Assembly (NCBI GenBank): GCA_001819295.1
Contig: MHMD01000019.1
Coordinates: forward strand, 15,556-42,615
Direction: 5' to 3'
Length of the DNA stretch: 27,060 nucleotides
Origin: Candidatus Nealsonbacteria bacterium RIFCSPHIGHO2_02_FULL_43_13
GTDB lineage: Bacteria; Patescibacteriota; Minisyncoccia; Minisyncoccales; MHMH01
A program made the position numbers and the translations under genes. A model generated the notes under the pieces. It did no database searches. It worked only from the letters and a program-made list of their open reading frames with translations, and had not been told where the DNA came from. Below are positions 6,854-13,382 of the stretch, piece by piece (positions within the stretch are counted from its first letter, which is position 1; every line of letters begins with the position of its first letter).

Positions 6854-7759
6854 ATGGCTAACGAAGCTTATGTGGTAGAAAAGGTGGCCGAAGCAACCAA
6901 GAGTCCTAAGGCCATGCTTCTCGGCGCTATTGGGGCAATATGCTCGACGCCAACTAATTCTGCTAATACAGCAAAAGAGTTAGGGCTTAGCGAAGAGGAG
7001 ATACAAAGGGCAAGATGGGTAGCTCTTTTTAAAAAAGGTAGGACCGATCTTGAATTCCTGAAAGGGCTTTTGGAAATTATTGAAAAACAGAAGGAGGATA
7101 CCGTTATGTCGGATTCGAAGGAGAACACTGTTCTGACTCCGAAAAAAGCGCGTGAAATAATGGGGGAGAATTTTTTTGGTGTTGGAGATGCTATCAAATA
7201 CCTCAATATCGATAACCCTCCCCGTTACAATCTAGCTGCTTTCGAGAAAATCCCGTTTCCAAAAGAAGTACTTCGAAACTTGCGTAATAGCCACATACTT
7301 GTTGCCGTTCTCCCGTTATCCATTAATGAAATTATAGAAAGGGTGGGCAAGGAGTTATTCAGGTTCCGTTTCATGTTTGTTAACACTGACCAACGATATA
7401 TGAAAGCGTGCGGAGAACCCGGATGGGAGCTCGTTCTCAAAACTTCAGTGCCCGGATCGACTTCAAAGGGTTTTTCAGATCAACTGAGGCTAATTGATGA
7501 AGAAGACGAGAAAGTACCTACTGGTAGCTTAATGGTTTACACTATTATAGGACACTACCTAGCCACAGGGAAAAAGCTCTTTAAGAGGAGTTTCTTTAGA
7601 AGCAGCTCCGTGCGGACGTCGAGTGTGGACGACAGCAGCGAAAAAGTCATTGTTGGCGATTTTGATTCAGATGGACTCTTTATCGGAGACACCTTTGCTA
7701 GTGAACGTAGTGATTTCGGCTTAGGTATTGCATCTGCCCGAAAAAAAGAAGGTGAATAA
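6854..7759 (+). CDS. Unrecognised 301-aa protein with possible CLec-like C-terminus
   Basis: No standard family recognised. It is a single-gene unit: consensus-like promoter, strong Shine-Dalgarno, own terminator. Residues 1-84 are helical and charged, with a short hydrophobic stretch (AMLLGAIGAI). Residue 85 is a second Met with its own strong Shine-Dalgarno. Residues about 92-250 contain a conserved-looking core (LVAVLPLSINEII, GWELVLKTSVPGSTSKGFSD, VPTGSLMVYTIIGHYLATGK). The last 60 residues run SSSVRTSSVDDS, VIVGDFDSDGLFIGD, then FGLGIASARKKEGE. From memory, this core and ending resemble multi-copy CPR proteins whose C-terminus looks like the C-type-lectin-fold variable region of diversity-generating-retroelement targets. 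That is recall and inference, not a search result. No signal peptide; probably cytoplasmic. Confidence 0.75.
   Translation: MANEAYVVEKVAEATKSPKAMLLGAIGAICSTPTNSANTAKELGLSEEEIQRARWVALFKKGRTDLEFLKGLLEIIEKQKEDTVMSDSKENTVLTPKKAREIMGENFFGVGDAIKYLNIDNPPRYNLAAFEKIPFPKEVLRNLRNSHILVAVLPLSINEIIERVGKELFRFRFMFVNTDQRYMKACGEPGWELVLKTSVPGSTSKGFSDQLRLIDEEDEKVPTGSLMVYTIIGHYLATGKKLFKRSFFRSSSVRTSSVDDSSEKVIVGDFDSDGLFIGDTFASERSDFGLGIASARKKEGE
7091..7108 (+). promoter_or_regulatory. Strong internal ribosome binding site and in-frame ATG
   Basis: AAGGAGG (7091-7097) sits 8 nt before an in-frame ATG at 7106, codon 85 of the 301-aa gene. It is as strong as the site at the gene start, so a 217-aa shorter product is likely, or the gene is a fusion of two once separate genes. 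Confidence 0.6.
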
Positions 7760-7773
7760 ATAAGGTCATAACT

Positions 7774-7807
7774 AAAAGTCCAAGAGTCTTTATGCTCTTG
7801 GACTTTT
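7774..7807. terminator. Intrinsic terminator after the 301-aa gene
   Basis: Perfect 13-bp stem, AAAAGTCCAAGAG (7774-7786) with CTCTTGGACTTTT (7795-7807) and an 8-nt loop. The arms supply T-runs in both directions. It lies 14 nt after the stop codon. Confidence 0.9.
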
Positions 7808-7905
7808 CATTTACAAAATACTCAATTACATTCAATTTTATCCAATTACAGTTAAATATACTCAAATACATACAAATATATACAAGGTGGACCTTATCGT
7901 GACAG
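7808..7905 (+). other. AT-rich spacer with degenerate short repeats
   Basis: Contains loosely repeated CAATTACA- and ATACATACAAATA-like words, ending in AAGGTGG (7884-7890). No clear promoter pair and no RNA structure were found. The repeats are too degenerate to call iterons. Confidence 0.3.
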
Positions 7906-8130
7906 GTGGAAAACTTTGATGAAAAATTAAATGAGTTAGGTTCAGACCGCATTCTAAAGGATAAAATCCTCAGCATACAGATAGAAAATCCCTCTATCGC
8001 CATTGAAAAGGCGGCTTTTGAGGTGAAAGCCATACATGAAGAAAAGGCCAGGTTAGAACCTGCCAAAAATGCCCTAAATAAAGGGGAAATGAAGGAGATT
8101 TACTCTAAAAGTATCTTAATGAGCGGGTGA
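7906..8130 (+). CDS. Possible small protein of 74 aa, or gene remnant
   Basis: A GTG-started frame; an in-frame TGA at 7900-7902 rules out an earlier start, and no well-placed Shine-Dalgarno site exists. The predicted protein is charged and helical (ENFDEKLNEL, AAFEVKAIHEEKARLEPAK), which looks more like real coding than noise. It ends inside the 3' end of tRNA-Gly on the opposite strand, so it may be a truncated remnant. No family recognised and no convincing promoter. Its first codons share a 14-nt match with 6711-6724. Confidence 0.4.
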   Translation: MENFDEKLNELGSDRILKDKILSIQIENPSIAIEKAAFEVKAIHEEKARLEPAKNALNKGEMKEIYSKSILMSG

Positions 8131-8193
8131 CGGGATTCGAACCCGTGGCGTCCACTTTGGAAAAGTGGCATTCTACCGCTGAATTACACCCGC
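8122..8193 (-). tRNA. tRNA-Gly(TCC)
   Basis: Full cloverleaf on the minus strand: acceptor GCGGGTG/CACCCGC, anticodon stem CCACT/AGTGG with loop TTTCCAA, T-loop TTCGAAT, discriminator T. CCA is not encoded. It is the last member of the minus-strand cluster tRNA-Pro, HTH/LAGLIDADG-like gene, tRNA-Gly. Confidence 0.95.
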
Positions 8194-8209
8194 ATTAAAT
8201 TTATTATAT

Positions 8210-8875
8210 TTAAGATGAAACAGCATCAATCCAGCCCATAATTCTGCGATGGAGGCTCCTTCCGAGTTCTTTTTTCCCGCAGCTTCTGATTTGTATATGA
8301 AGCGTTCCATAAGGTAATTTTCTTTTTTTCTTCCCCGATTTGTTGTTTCTTCGATCTATTTGAGTTGTCTTAAATTGTTTTTTGGAAATACCGGTTATTT
8401 TCGACCAATATTTTATGGTTTCCTTAACGTTGTTGTCCGGATAAGTATAAGCGCGAAGAGAGAAATTTTCATCACAAAGGCCACAAATTTCTCTAAACCA
8501 CCTCATTGTTATTTTTATTATTCCGGGATCAGAATTAATCACGCGTATGTGCTCGTATAGCTTAGACCCCTCTCCTAAATATATCCCAATACCCAGCAGC
8601 CAGAGGTCTCGTTTTGTTAGTTTTCCGATATCCCTTTTCGCCAACTTTTTCATTGCTACAATATCAACCATCCTTTGATTGTGTCTAAAATTAGCCGATT
8701 TCATTCGCGCCAAACCAATTCGCTTAATTACTTCTTTATTCGGTTTATAAGGTATTTCTCTCAACCAATCACTCAACGTGCTTTTAGCAAGCCCCATTTC
8801 TCGAGAGATCATATTATAGGAATAGCCTCTTTTTCGATAATTAACAGCTTCGTCTTTTAAACTTAGTAGTTTCAT
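8210..8875 (-). CDS. HTH + single-motif LAGLIDADG-like protein A
   Basis: 221 aa. Residues about 5-40 form a helix-turn-helix (YRKRGYSYNMISREMGLAKS, then TLSDW). A basic linker follows, then a LAGLIDADG-like helix LLGIGIYLGEGSK (93-105) with one acidic residue at the expected place (E102), and a domain that continues with NSDPGIIKITMRWF and a pattern of alternating strands. This is the layout of a single-motif homing endonuclease or a regulator derived from one. A related gene occurs at 22163-22843, sharing KSTLS(D/N)W, YLGEGSK and NSDP. It has its own promoter and sits between tRNA-Pro and tRNA-Gly, 16 nt from the latter. It is not inside any tRNA and no intron is seen. Function unproven. 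Confidence 0.8.
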   Translation of the reverse strand: MKLLSLKDEAVNYRKRGYSYNMISREMGLAKSTLSDWLREIPYKPNKEVIKRIGLARMKSANFRHNQRMVDIVAMKKLAKRDIGKLTKRDLWLLGIGIYLGEGSKLYEHIRVINSDPGIIKITMRWFREICGLCDENFSLRAYTYPDNNVKETIKYWSKITGISKKQFKTTQIDRRNNKSGKKKRKLPYGTLHIQIRSCGKKELGRSLHRRIMGWIDAVSS

Positions 8876-8906
8876 AAAAATAGATATATCCGAACCGGCT
8901 TCTTGT

Positions 8907-8935
8907 ATTATAGCAAAATATAATCAAGAGTTCAA
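8907..8935 (-). promoter_or_regulatory. Promoter of LAGLIDADG-like gene A
   Basis: On the minus strand: TTGAAC (8935-8930), 17 bp, TATAAT (8912-8907). Transcription would start near 8900, about 25 nt before the ATG. No Shine-Dalgarno site is seen in that leader. Confidence 0.75.
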
Positions 8936-8954
8936 TTTTAAAAGAGCGTTACAT

Positions 8955-9025
8955 TCGGGGTGCTGGGAATTGAACCCAGTCTGCATGCTCCCAAAGCACG
9001 CGTACTGCCGGTATACGACACCCCG
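8955..9025 (-). tRNA. tRNA-Pro(TGG)
   Basis: Minus strand: acceptor CGGGGTG/CACCCCG, anticodon stem CGTGC/GCATG with loop TTTGGGA, T-loop TTCAATT, discriminator A. CCA is not encoded. Confidence 0.95.
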
Positions 9026-9037
9026 CAATCAACTCTT

Positions 9038-9066
9038 AATCTATCATATTTTTGATTGCTTTTCAA
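9038..9066 (-). promoter_or_regulatory. Promoter of the tRNA-Pro cluster
   Basis: Minus strand: TTGAAA (9066-9061), 17 bp, TAGATT (9043-9038) preceded by TGA as an extended -10. Transcription would start near 9031, just before tRNA-Pro. It overlaps the spacer that serves the divergent histidine kinase gene. Confidence 0.7.
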
Positions 9067-9069
9067 ATA

Positions 9070-9078
9070 TGATATAAT
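9070..9078 (+). promoter_or_regulatory. Extended -10 promoter of the histidine kinase, leaderless start
   Basis: TGA-TATAAT with the -10 at 9073-9078; the -35 is poor. The ATG at 9086 is only 7 nt beyond the -10, where transcription should begin, so the mRNA is probably leaderless. This is the main reason for choosing 9086 over the TTG at 9056. Confidence 0.7.
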
Positions 9079-9085
9079 TCAATTG

Positions 9086-10042
9086 ATGAACTTTAAATCT
9101 GTTTTGGAACAGCTTAATATCCGGGCGACTTGCAAGCAATACGGCCTCGGCTTGTGGCGTTGTCCCCAGTTTCTCTTTTTGTTGATGGGGCTAGTTATTA
9201 TCGTCACCGCTCTGGTCACTTATTTTTTAGGCACGCGCTACGTCGCCGATCCCGACACGGTATCTTTGATTGTCCTTATTTTAACTATCATTTTATTTGT
9301 GATTACTTTCAGCATGACCAGAAGCCTTGAAGGACTGGCCGAAGCCAGTCGTTTAAAATCAGAATTTATCAGTATTATTTCTCATCAATTGCGTTCGCCT
9401 CTTTCCAGTCTGAAATGGGCGCTGGAAATTTTAATTTCCGGCCGGTTCGGCAAAATTGAAGGCAAACCCGCTGATTATTTGCAGATTTTAGCGGATAATG
9501 CCAAAAGAATGGGGGAGTTGATTTCTTCTCTTTTGATTGTTTCCCGGATCGAGCAGGGCAGATTTCCTTTGCACAAAGCTGGATTTTCTCTCATCAATTT
9601 GGCCGAAGAGGCCATCGCCGAATTCAAGCCGGTAGCCATAGCTTCTAATATCGAAATAGTTTTAGAAACAGCCAAGTCAAATTTACCTCAAGCCTTTGGC
9701 GATTCTTCGCAGTTGAAATTGGTAGTTGAAAATTTTATCGATAATGCCGTCCGTTATACTAAAGGCGCCGGGAAAGTTGCGGTGGCGATTGCGTTCCAAA
9801 ACGACAAGTTGCTTTTTTCGGTTAAAGACGGCGGAGTCGGCATTCCCAAAGAAGATCAAAAGCATATTTTCCAGAAATTCTTCCGTTCCGGCAATGTTTT
9901 GAAATACCAGACACAAGGTTCGGGCTTGGGCTTATATATCGCCAAATCGATTATTGAAAAATCAGGCGGAAAAATAGGCTTTAAGTCCGAACAGGACAAA
10001 GGGTCGACATTTTGGTTTACCATACCAATAAATAAAAAATAA
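9086..10042 (+). CDS. Membrane sensor histidine kinase
   Basis: 318 aa from the ATG at 9086. Two membrane helices (about 28-48 and 58-77) with only a short loop between them suggest intramembrane or envelope sensing with no large extracellular domain. HisKA: EFISIISHQLRSPLSSLKWA with phospho-acceptor H100. HATPase: N-box VENFIDNAVRYT, G1 DGGVGIP, F-box FQKFFRSG, G2 GSGLGLYIAKS. The receiver gene follows after 4 nt, and the type IV pilus ATPase pilB overlaps that receiver, so the kinase probably acts on the adjacent receiver and is linked to pilus expression or activity. A confident family call; the signal is unknown. Confidence 0.95.
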   Translation: MNFKSVLEQLNIRATCKQYGLGLWRCPQFLFLLMGLVIIVTALVTYFLGTRYVADPDTVSLIVLILTIILFVITFSMTRSLEGLAEASRLKSEFISIISHQLRSPLSSLKWALEILISGRFGKIEGKPADYLQILADNAKRMGELISSLLIVSRIEQGRFPLHKAGFSLINLAEEAIAEFKPVAIASNIEIVLETAKSNLPQAFGDSSQLKLVVENFIDNAVRYTKGAGKVAVAIAFQNDKLLFSVKDGGVGIPKEDQKHIFQKFFRSGNVLKYQTQGSGLGLYIAKSIIEKSGGKIGFKSEQDKGSTFWFTIPINKK

Positions 10043-10046
10043 TTTT

Positions 10047-10415
10047 ATGAGCAAAAAAATATTATTAATTGAAGACGAGGCGTCGCTTCAGAAAGCTCTA
10101 GGAGACGTTCTAGAGCAGGAGGGTTATAAGGTCATAGGCGTTACCGATGGCGAGGCGGGCTTAAAGTCGGCTCAAGCTGAAATTCCCGATCTCATTTTGC
10201 TGGACCTCATCTTGCCTAAAATGCCCGGCTTTGAAGTTTTAAAAGCGTTAAAAAGCGACGAATCGACTAAAGATATTCCTATTATTGTTTTGACGAATCT
10301 AGAATCAATGGGCGATATCGAAAAAGCATTGGAGCTCGGCGCTACCACGTATTTGGTCAAAGCAAGCTATACTTTAGAGGAGGTGGTGAGTAAAATTAAA
10401 AAAATATGCGGGTAG
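10047..10415 (+). CDS. Stand-alone response regulator receiver (CheY-like)
   Basis: 122 aa, a receiver domain only, with no output domain. Acidic pocket E9/D10/E11, phosphorylation site D53 in LLDLILPKMPG, conserved T83 and K105. The residue after the conserved K is Ala rather than the usual Pro (LVKASY). Its stop lies 10 nt inside the start of pilB, which indicates translational coupling. The likely role is phospho-dependent binding to a pilus component or a diffusible regulator, by analogy with single-domain receivers in pilus and flagellar systems. Confidence 0.95.
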   Translation: MSKKILLIEDEASLQKALGDVLEQEGYKVIGVTDGEAGLKSAQAEIPDLILLDLILPKMPGFEVLKALKSDESTKDIPIIVLTNLESMGDIEKALELGATTYLVKASYTLEEVVSKIKKICG

Positions 10416-12154
10416 AGCCGCAACAACTTAAAGCATTTTTGCTTGATGCGGACTTAGTTTCTGAAGAAAAATTCGAACAAGCCCTCAAAAAAGCCACCAA
10501 ATCCCAAAAAAAACTGGGGGATATTTTAATTTCCGACGGTTTGATTGCCCAATCCCAATTAGTTAAGCTGGAAGCCTATATTCTAGGGATACCTTTTGTT
10601 AATTTGGAGAAAGAAACTGTTGACCCGGAAATTCTGAAAATTATTCCCGAGCCGATTGCCAGAAAAAATAACATTGTCGCTTTTCAAAAAAGGGGCAGGG
10701 AATTGGAGGTGGCCATGCTCGACCCGGACGACTTAAGAACAATTGAATTTGTCCAAAAGAAAGCTGATTTGAGGATTTTACCAAGATTAACCACGCCCGA
10801 AAGCATCAAAAATGTTTTAAGGCAGTACCAAAAAACCCTTGAGGCTGAATTCGGCGAAATTATCAAAAAAGACGCAGGAGACATCAGGGCTGTTAAGGAA
10901 GATGAAGATGCGGAAGAAACAGTAGAGCTTGAAAAGATCGCCCAGGAAATGCCGGTGATCAGGATTGTTGACACCTTAATTAAGCACGCTGTTTTAGAAA
11001 GGGCATCTGATATCCACATCGAGCCGCTAGAGAAAGAAGTGGTGGTCCGATATCGCATTGACGGGGTTTTGCATGAAGCCATGACCTTGCCGAAACAAAC
11101 AAGTTCAGGCATTGTCGCCAGAATAAAAGTGCTTTCTAATTTAAAGCTTGATGAGCATCGGCTGCCTCAAGACGGCCGTTTTAAGGTTGAAACGGAAGAA
11201 TATAAATATTCCATCAGGGTTTCGATTTTGCCGGTTTTTGACGGCGAAAAAATCGTAATGAGACTGTTGTCTGAAACCGCGAAAGCCTTAACCTTGGAGG
11301 CCTTGGGTTTGAGGGACGAAGCTTTGGAGCGGGTGCAAGATAATTTGAAAAAGCCGGTCGGCATGATTTTAGTGACCGGCCCTACGGGGAGCGGCAAAAC
11401 CACAACCTTGTATTCCATTATCGAAATTTTAAATGTTCCCGGGGTAAACATTTCCACCATTGAAGATCCGATTGAATATCGCATTCCCAGGGTTAATCAA
11501 ACGCAGGTAAAACCAAAGATTGGTTTGACCTTTGCTTCGGGACTGCGAGCGCTGGTGCGCCAAGACCCCAATATTATCATGGTTGGAGAAATTAGAGATA
11601 ACGAAACGGCCGGATTGGCTATTAATGCCGCCCTGACCGGCCATTTGGTTCTTTCTACCTTGCATACCACCGACGCGGCCGGCGCCGTACCTCGTTTGAT
11701 TGACATGCAAGCCGAGCCGTTTCTGATTTCTTCAACGCTCAATATTATTATCGCCCAGCGGTTGGTTAAAAAACTTTTCAAAGAAAAAGAAAAATATTAT
11801 TTAAAGGAGGCCGAGTTAAAAAATATCGGTAAGTACTGCGACCTGGAGCATATTTTAAAAATATTAAAAGAGGAAAAACTCGCCAAACCCAAACAAAGTT
11901 TTAAAGAGATCCCATTCTATCGGCCCAAGCCTTCGCGAGACTGCCCGGATGGCTATCAGGGAAGAATCGGCATTTACGAAGTTTTAACCGTGACCGGAAC
12001 CATTAAAGAATTAATTGTAAAAAAAGCTGACGCCAATCAGATTCAGGCTCAAGCCCAAAAGGAAGGCATGAGAACCATGTTGGAGGATGGGTTTGTGAAA
12101 GCGGCGCAGGGTATCACCTCTATTGAGGAGATTTTGAGGGTTATCATTGAATAA
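10406..12154 (+). CDS. pilB: Type IV pilus assembly ATPase PilB/GspE
   Basis: 582 aa. N-terminal GSPII_E-type domain (about 1-150), then the AAA-like secretion ATPase domain: SDIHIEP, the Walker A GPTGSGKTTT (325-334), the Asp box TIEDPIEYRI, Walker B region IIMVGEIRD, and His box STLHTTDAAGA. It powers pilus extension from the cytoplasmic face. The usual C-terminal zinc-binding tetracysteine is not intact: the segment after QRLVKKLF has no CxxC pair, and only CPDGYQGRIGIYE (C513) keeps one Cys. It overlaps the receiver gene upstream and pilC downstream by 1 nt. Function confident. Confidence 0.96.
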   Translation: MRVEPQQLKAFLLDADLVSEEKFEQALKKATKSQKKLGDILISDGLIAQSQLVKLEAYILGIPFVNLEKETVDPEILKIIPEPIARKNNIVAFQKRGRELEVAMLDPDDLRTIEFVQKKADLRILPRLTTPESIKNVLRQYQKTLEAEFGEIIKKDAGDIRAVKEDEDAEETVELEKIAQEMPVIRIVDTLIKHAVLERASDIHIEPLEKEVVVRYRIDGVLHEAMTLPKQTSSGIVARIKVLSNLKLDEHRLPQDGRFKVETEEYKYSIRVSILPVFDGEKIVMRLLSETAKALTLEALGLRDEALERVQDNLKKPVGMILVTGPTGSGKTTTLYSIIEILNVPGVNISTIEDPIEYRIPRVNQTQVKPKIGLTFASGLRALVRQDPNIIMVGEIRDNETAGLAINAALTGHLVLSTLHTTDAAGAVPRLIDMQAEPFLISSTLNIIIAQRLVKKLFKEKEKYYLKEAELKNIGKYCDLEHILKILKEEKLAKPKQSFKEIPFYRPKPSRDCPDGYQGRIGIYEVLTVTGTIKELIVKKADANQIQAQAQKEGMRTMLEDGFVKAAQGITSIEEILRVIIE

Positions 12155-13380
12155 TGCCTAAATATTTTTTTACAGCCAAGTCTCAAAAAGGGGACAACTA
12201 CTCAGATTCTAGGGAGGCCAAAGACGAGCAGGACTTAGCCAGAATCCTTCGCCAAGAAGGATATATTTTAATTTCAGTCGGAAAAGAAGAATCAAAAAAG
12301 AAAAGCGGTTTTGGGTCCTGGCGGAGTATTTTTTCTTTTGGCGGAGTTTCCTTGGAAGACAAGCTGATGCTGACGAGAAACCTAAAGGTGATGGTTTCGG
12401 CCGGCATTTCAATTCCCCGAGCCTTAAAAACGTTGGCCGAACAATCAAAAAGCAAGAAATTTAAAAAAGCGTTAATAGAAATATCCGAAAGAATCGTTAA
12501 GGGAGAAAATTTTTCAGACTCATTGGCCTCTCACCCCGCTATTTTTTCGCAGCTTTTTTGCAGCATGGTTAAAGTAGGGGAGGAGTCGGGGACTCTCGAG
12601 AAAAATCTTGATATTCTGGCCAAGCAAATGGAAAGAGATCACGCCCTTAAGTCGAAGATCAAAGAAGCGATGGTGTACCCGGCGGTTATCATTACGGCGA
12701 TGATCGGCATCGGCATAATGATGTTGATTGTAGTTGTGCCGAAACTTGCCAAAACCTTTGAAGAGCTGCAAGCCGAGCTTCCCATAACAACCAAAATTGT
12801 CATAGGCTCGGGCACTTTTTTGGCTGAAAAATGGTATTTGGTTGTTGCGATTTTATTTTTTTGTTTCGGTTTTTTCCGGGCAATTTTAAAAACTAAAAAA
12901 GGCAAAGAAAAAGTTGATACGCTCGTTTTAAAATTGCCCGTCATTTCGCCGATTATAAAAAAAACGAATGCGGCTCATACGATTCGAACCTTGAGTTCTT
13001 TGATCTCCGCCGGAGTTCCGCTTGTCCGGTCTTTGGAAATTATTTCAGCAACCATGGGCAATTTCCATTATCAAGAAGCCCTTGCGGCGGCAATCGAAAA
13101 AGTGAAGAAGGGCGAAAAGCTTTCTGCGGCGCTGGCGCCTTATCAAAATCTTTATCCTTTGACGGTTATCCAAATGATTGAAGTGGGCGAGGAAACCGGC
13201 GAAACTTCCGGTATCTTGGAAAAACTCGGCGATTTTTACGAAGAAGAAATTTCCCAAGCCACTAAAAATTTAACGGCGGTCATCGAGCCCGTGCTGATGC
13301 TGATCGTCGGAGGCGTGGTGGGTTTTTTTGCGATTTCTATAATTCAACCGATGTATTCGATGCTTAGCTCAATAGAATAG
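12154..13380 (+). CDS. pilC: Type IV pilus inner-membrane platform protein PilC/GspF
   Basis: 408 aa, usual length. It has two T2SSF domains: one around 70-195 (LTRNLKVMVSAGISIPRALK, VGEESGTLEKNL) and one around 270-395 (IRTLSSLISAGVPLVRSLEI, VGEETGETSGILEKL). Hydrophobic helices lie near 172-190, 225-245 and 375-398. It is the membrane platform turned by PilB. The start overlaps the pilB stop by one base (TAATG). A confident call. Confidence 0.96.
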   Translation: MPKYFFTAKSQKGDNYSDSREAKDEQDLARILRQEGYILISVGKEESKKKSGFGSWRSIFSFGGVSLEDKLMLTRNLKVMVSAGISIPRALKTLAEQSKSKKFKKALIEISERIVKGENFSDSLASHPAIFSQLFCSMVKVGEESGTLEKNLDILAKQMERDHALKSKIKEAMVYPAVIITAMIGIGIMMLIVVVPKLAKTFEELQAELPITTKIVIGSGTFLAEKWYLVVAILFFCFGFFRAILKTKKGKEKVDTLVLKLPVISPIIKKTNAAHTIRTLSSLISAGVPLVRSLEIISATMGNFHYQEALAAAIEKVKKGEKLSAALAPYQNLYPLTVIQMIEVGEETGETSGILEKLGDFYEEEISQATKNLTAVIEPVLMLIVGGVVGFFAISIIQPMYSMLSSIE

Positions 13381-13382
13381 TT

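Noticed and set aside
6854..7759. A complete diversity-generating retroelement
   Set aside because: No reverse transcriptase and no near-repeat of the gene's 3' end is present in the window.
7698..8066. 122-codon minus-strand frame
   Set aside because: It runs through the terminator at 7774-7807 and lies opposite two other genes; hydrophobicity comes from AT-rich DNA.
9056..9085. TTG start giving a longer histidine kinase
   Set aside because: It lies upstream of the extended -10 box at 9070-9078; the ATG at 9086 fits transcription start and family alignment.
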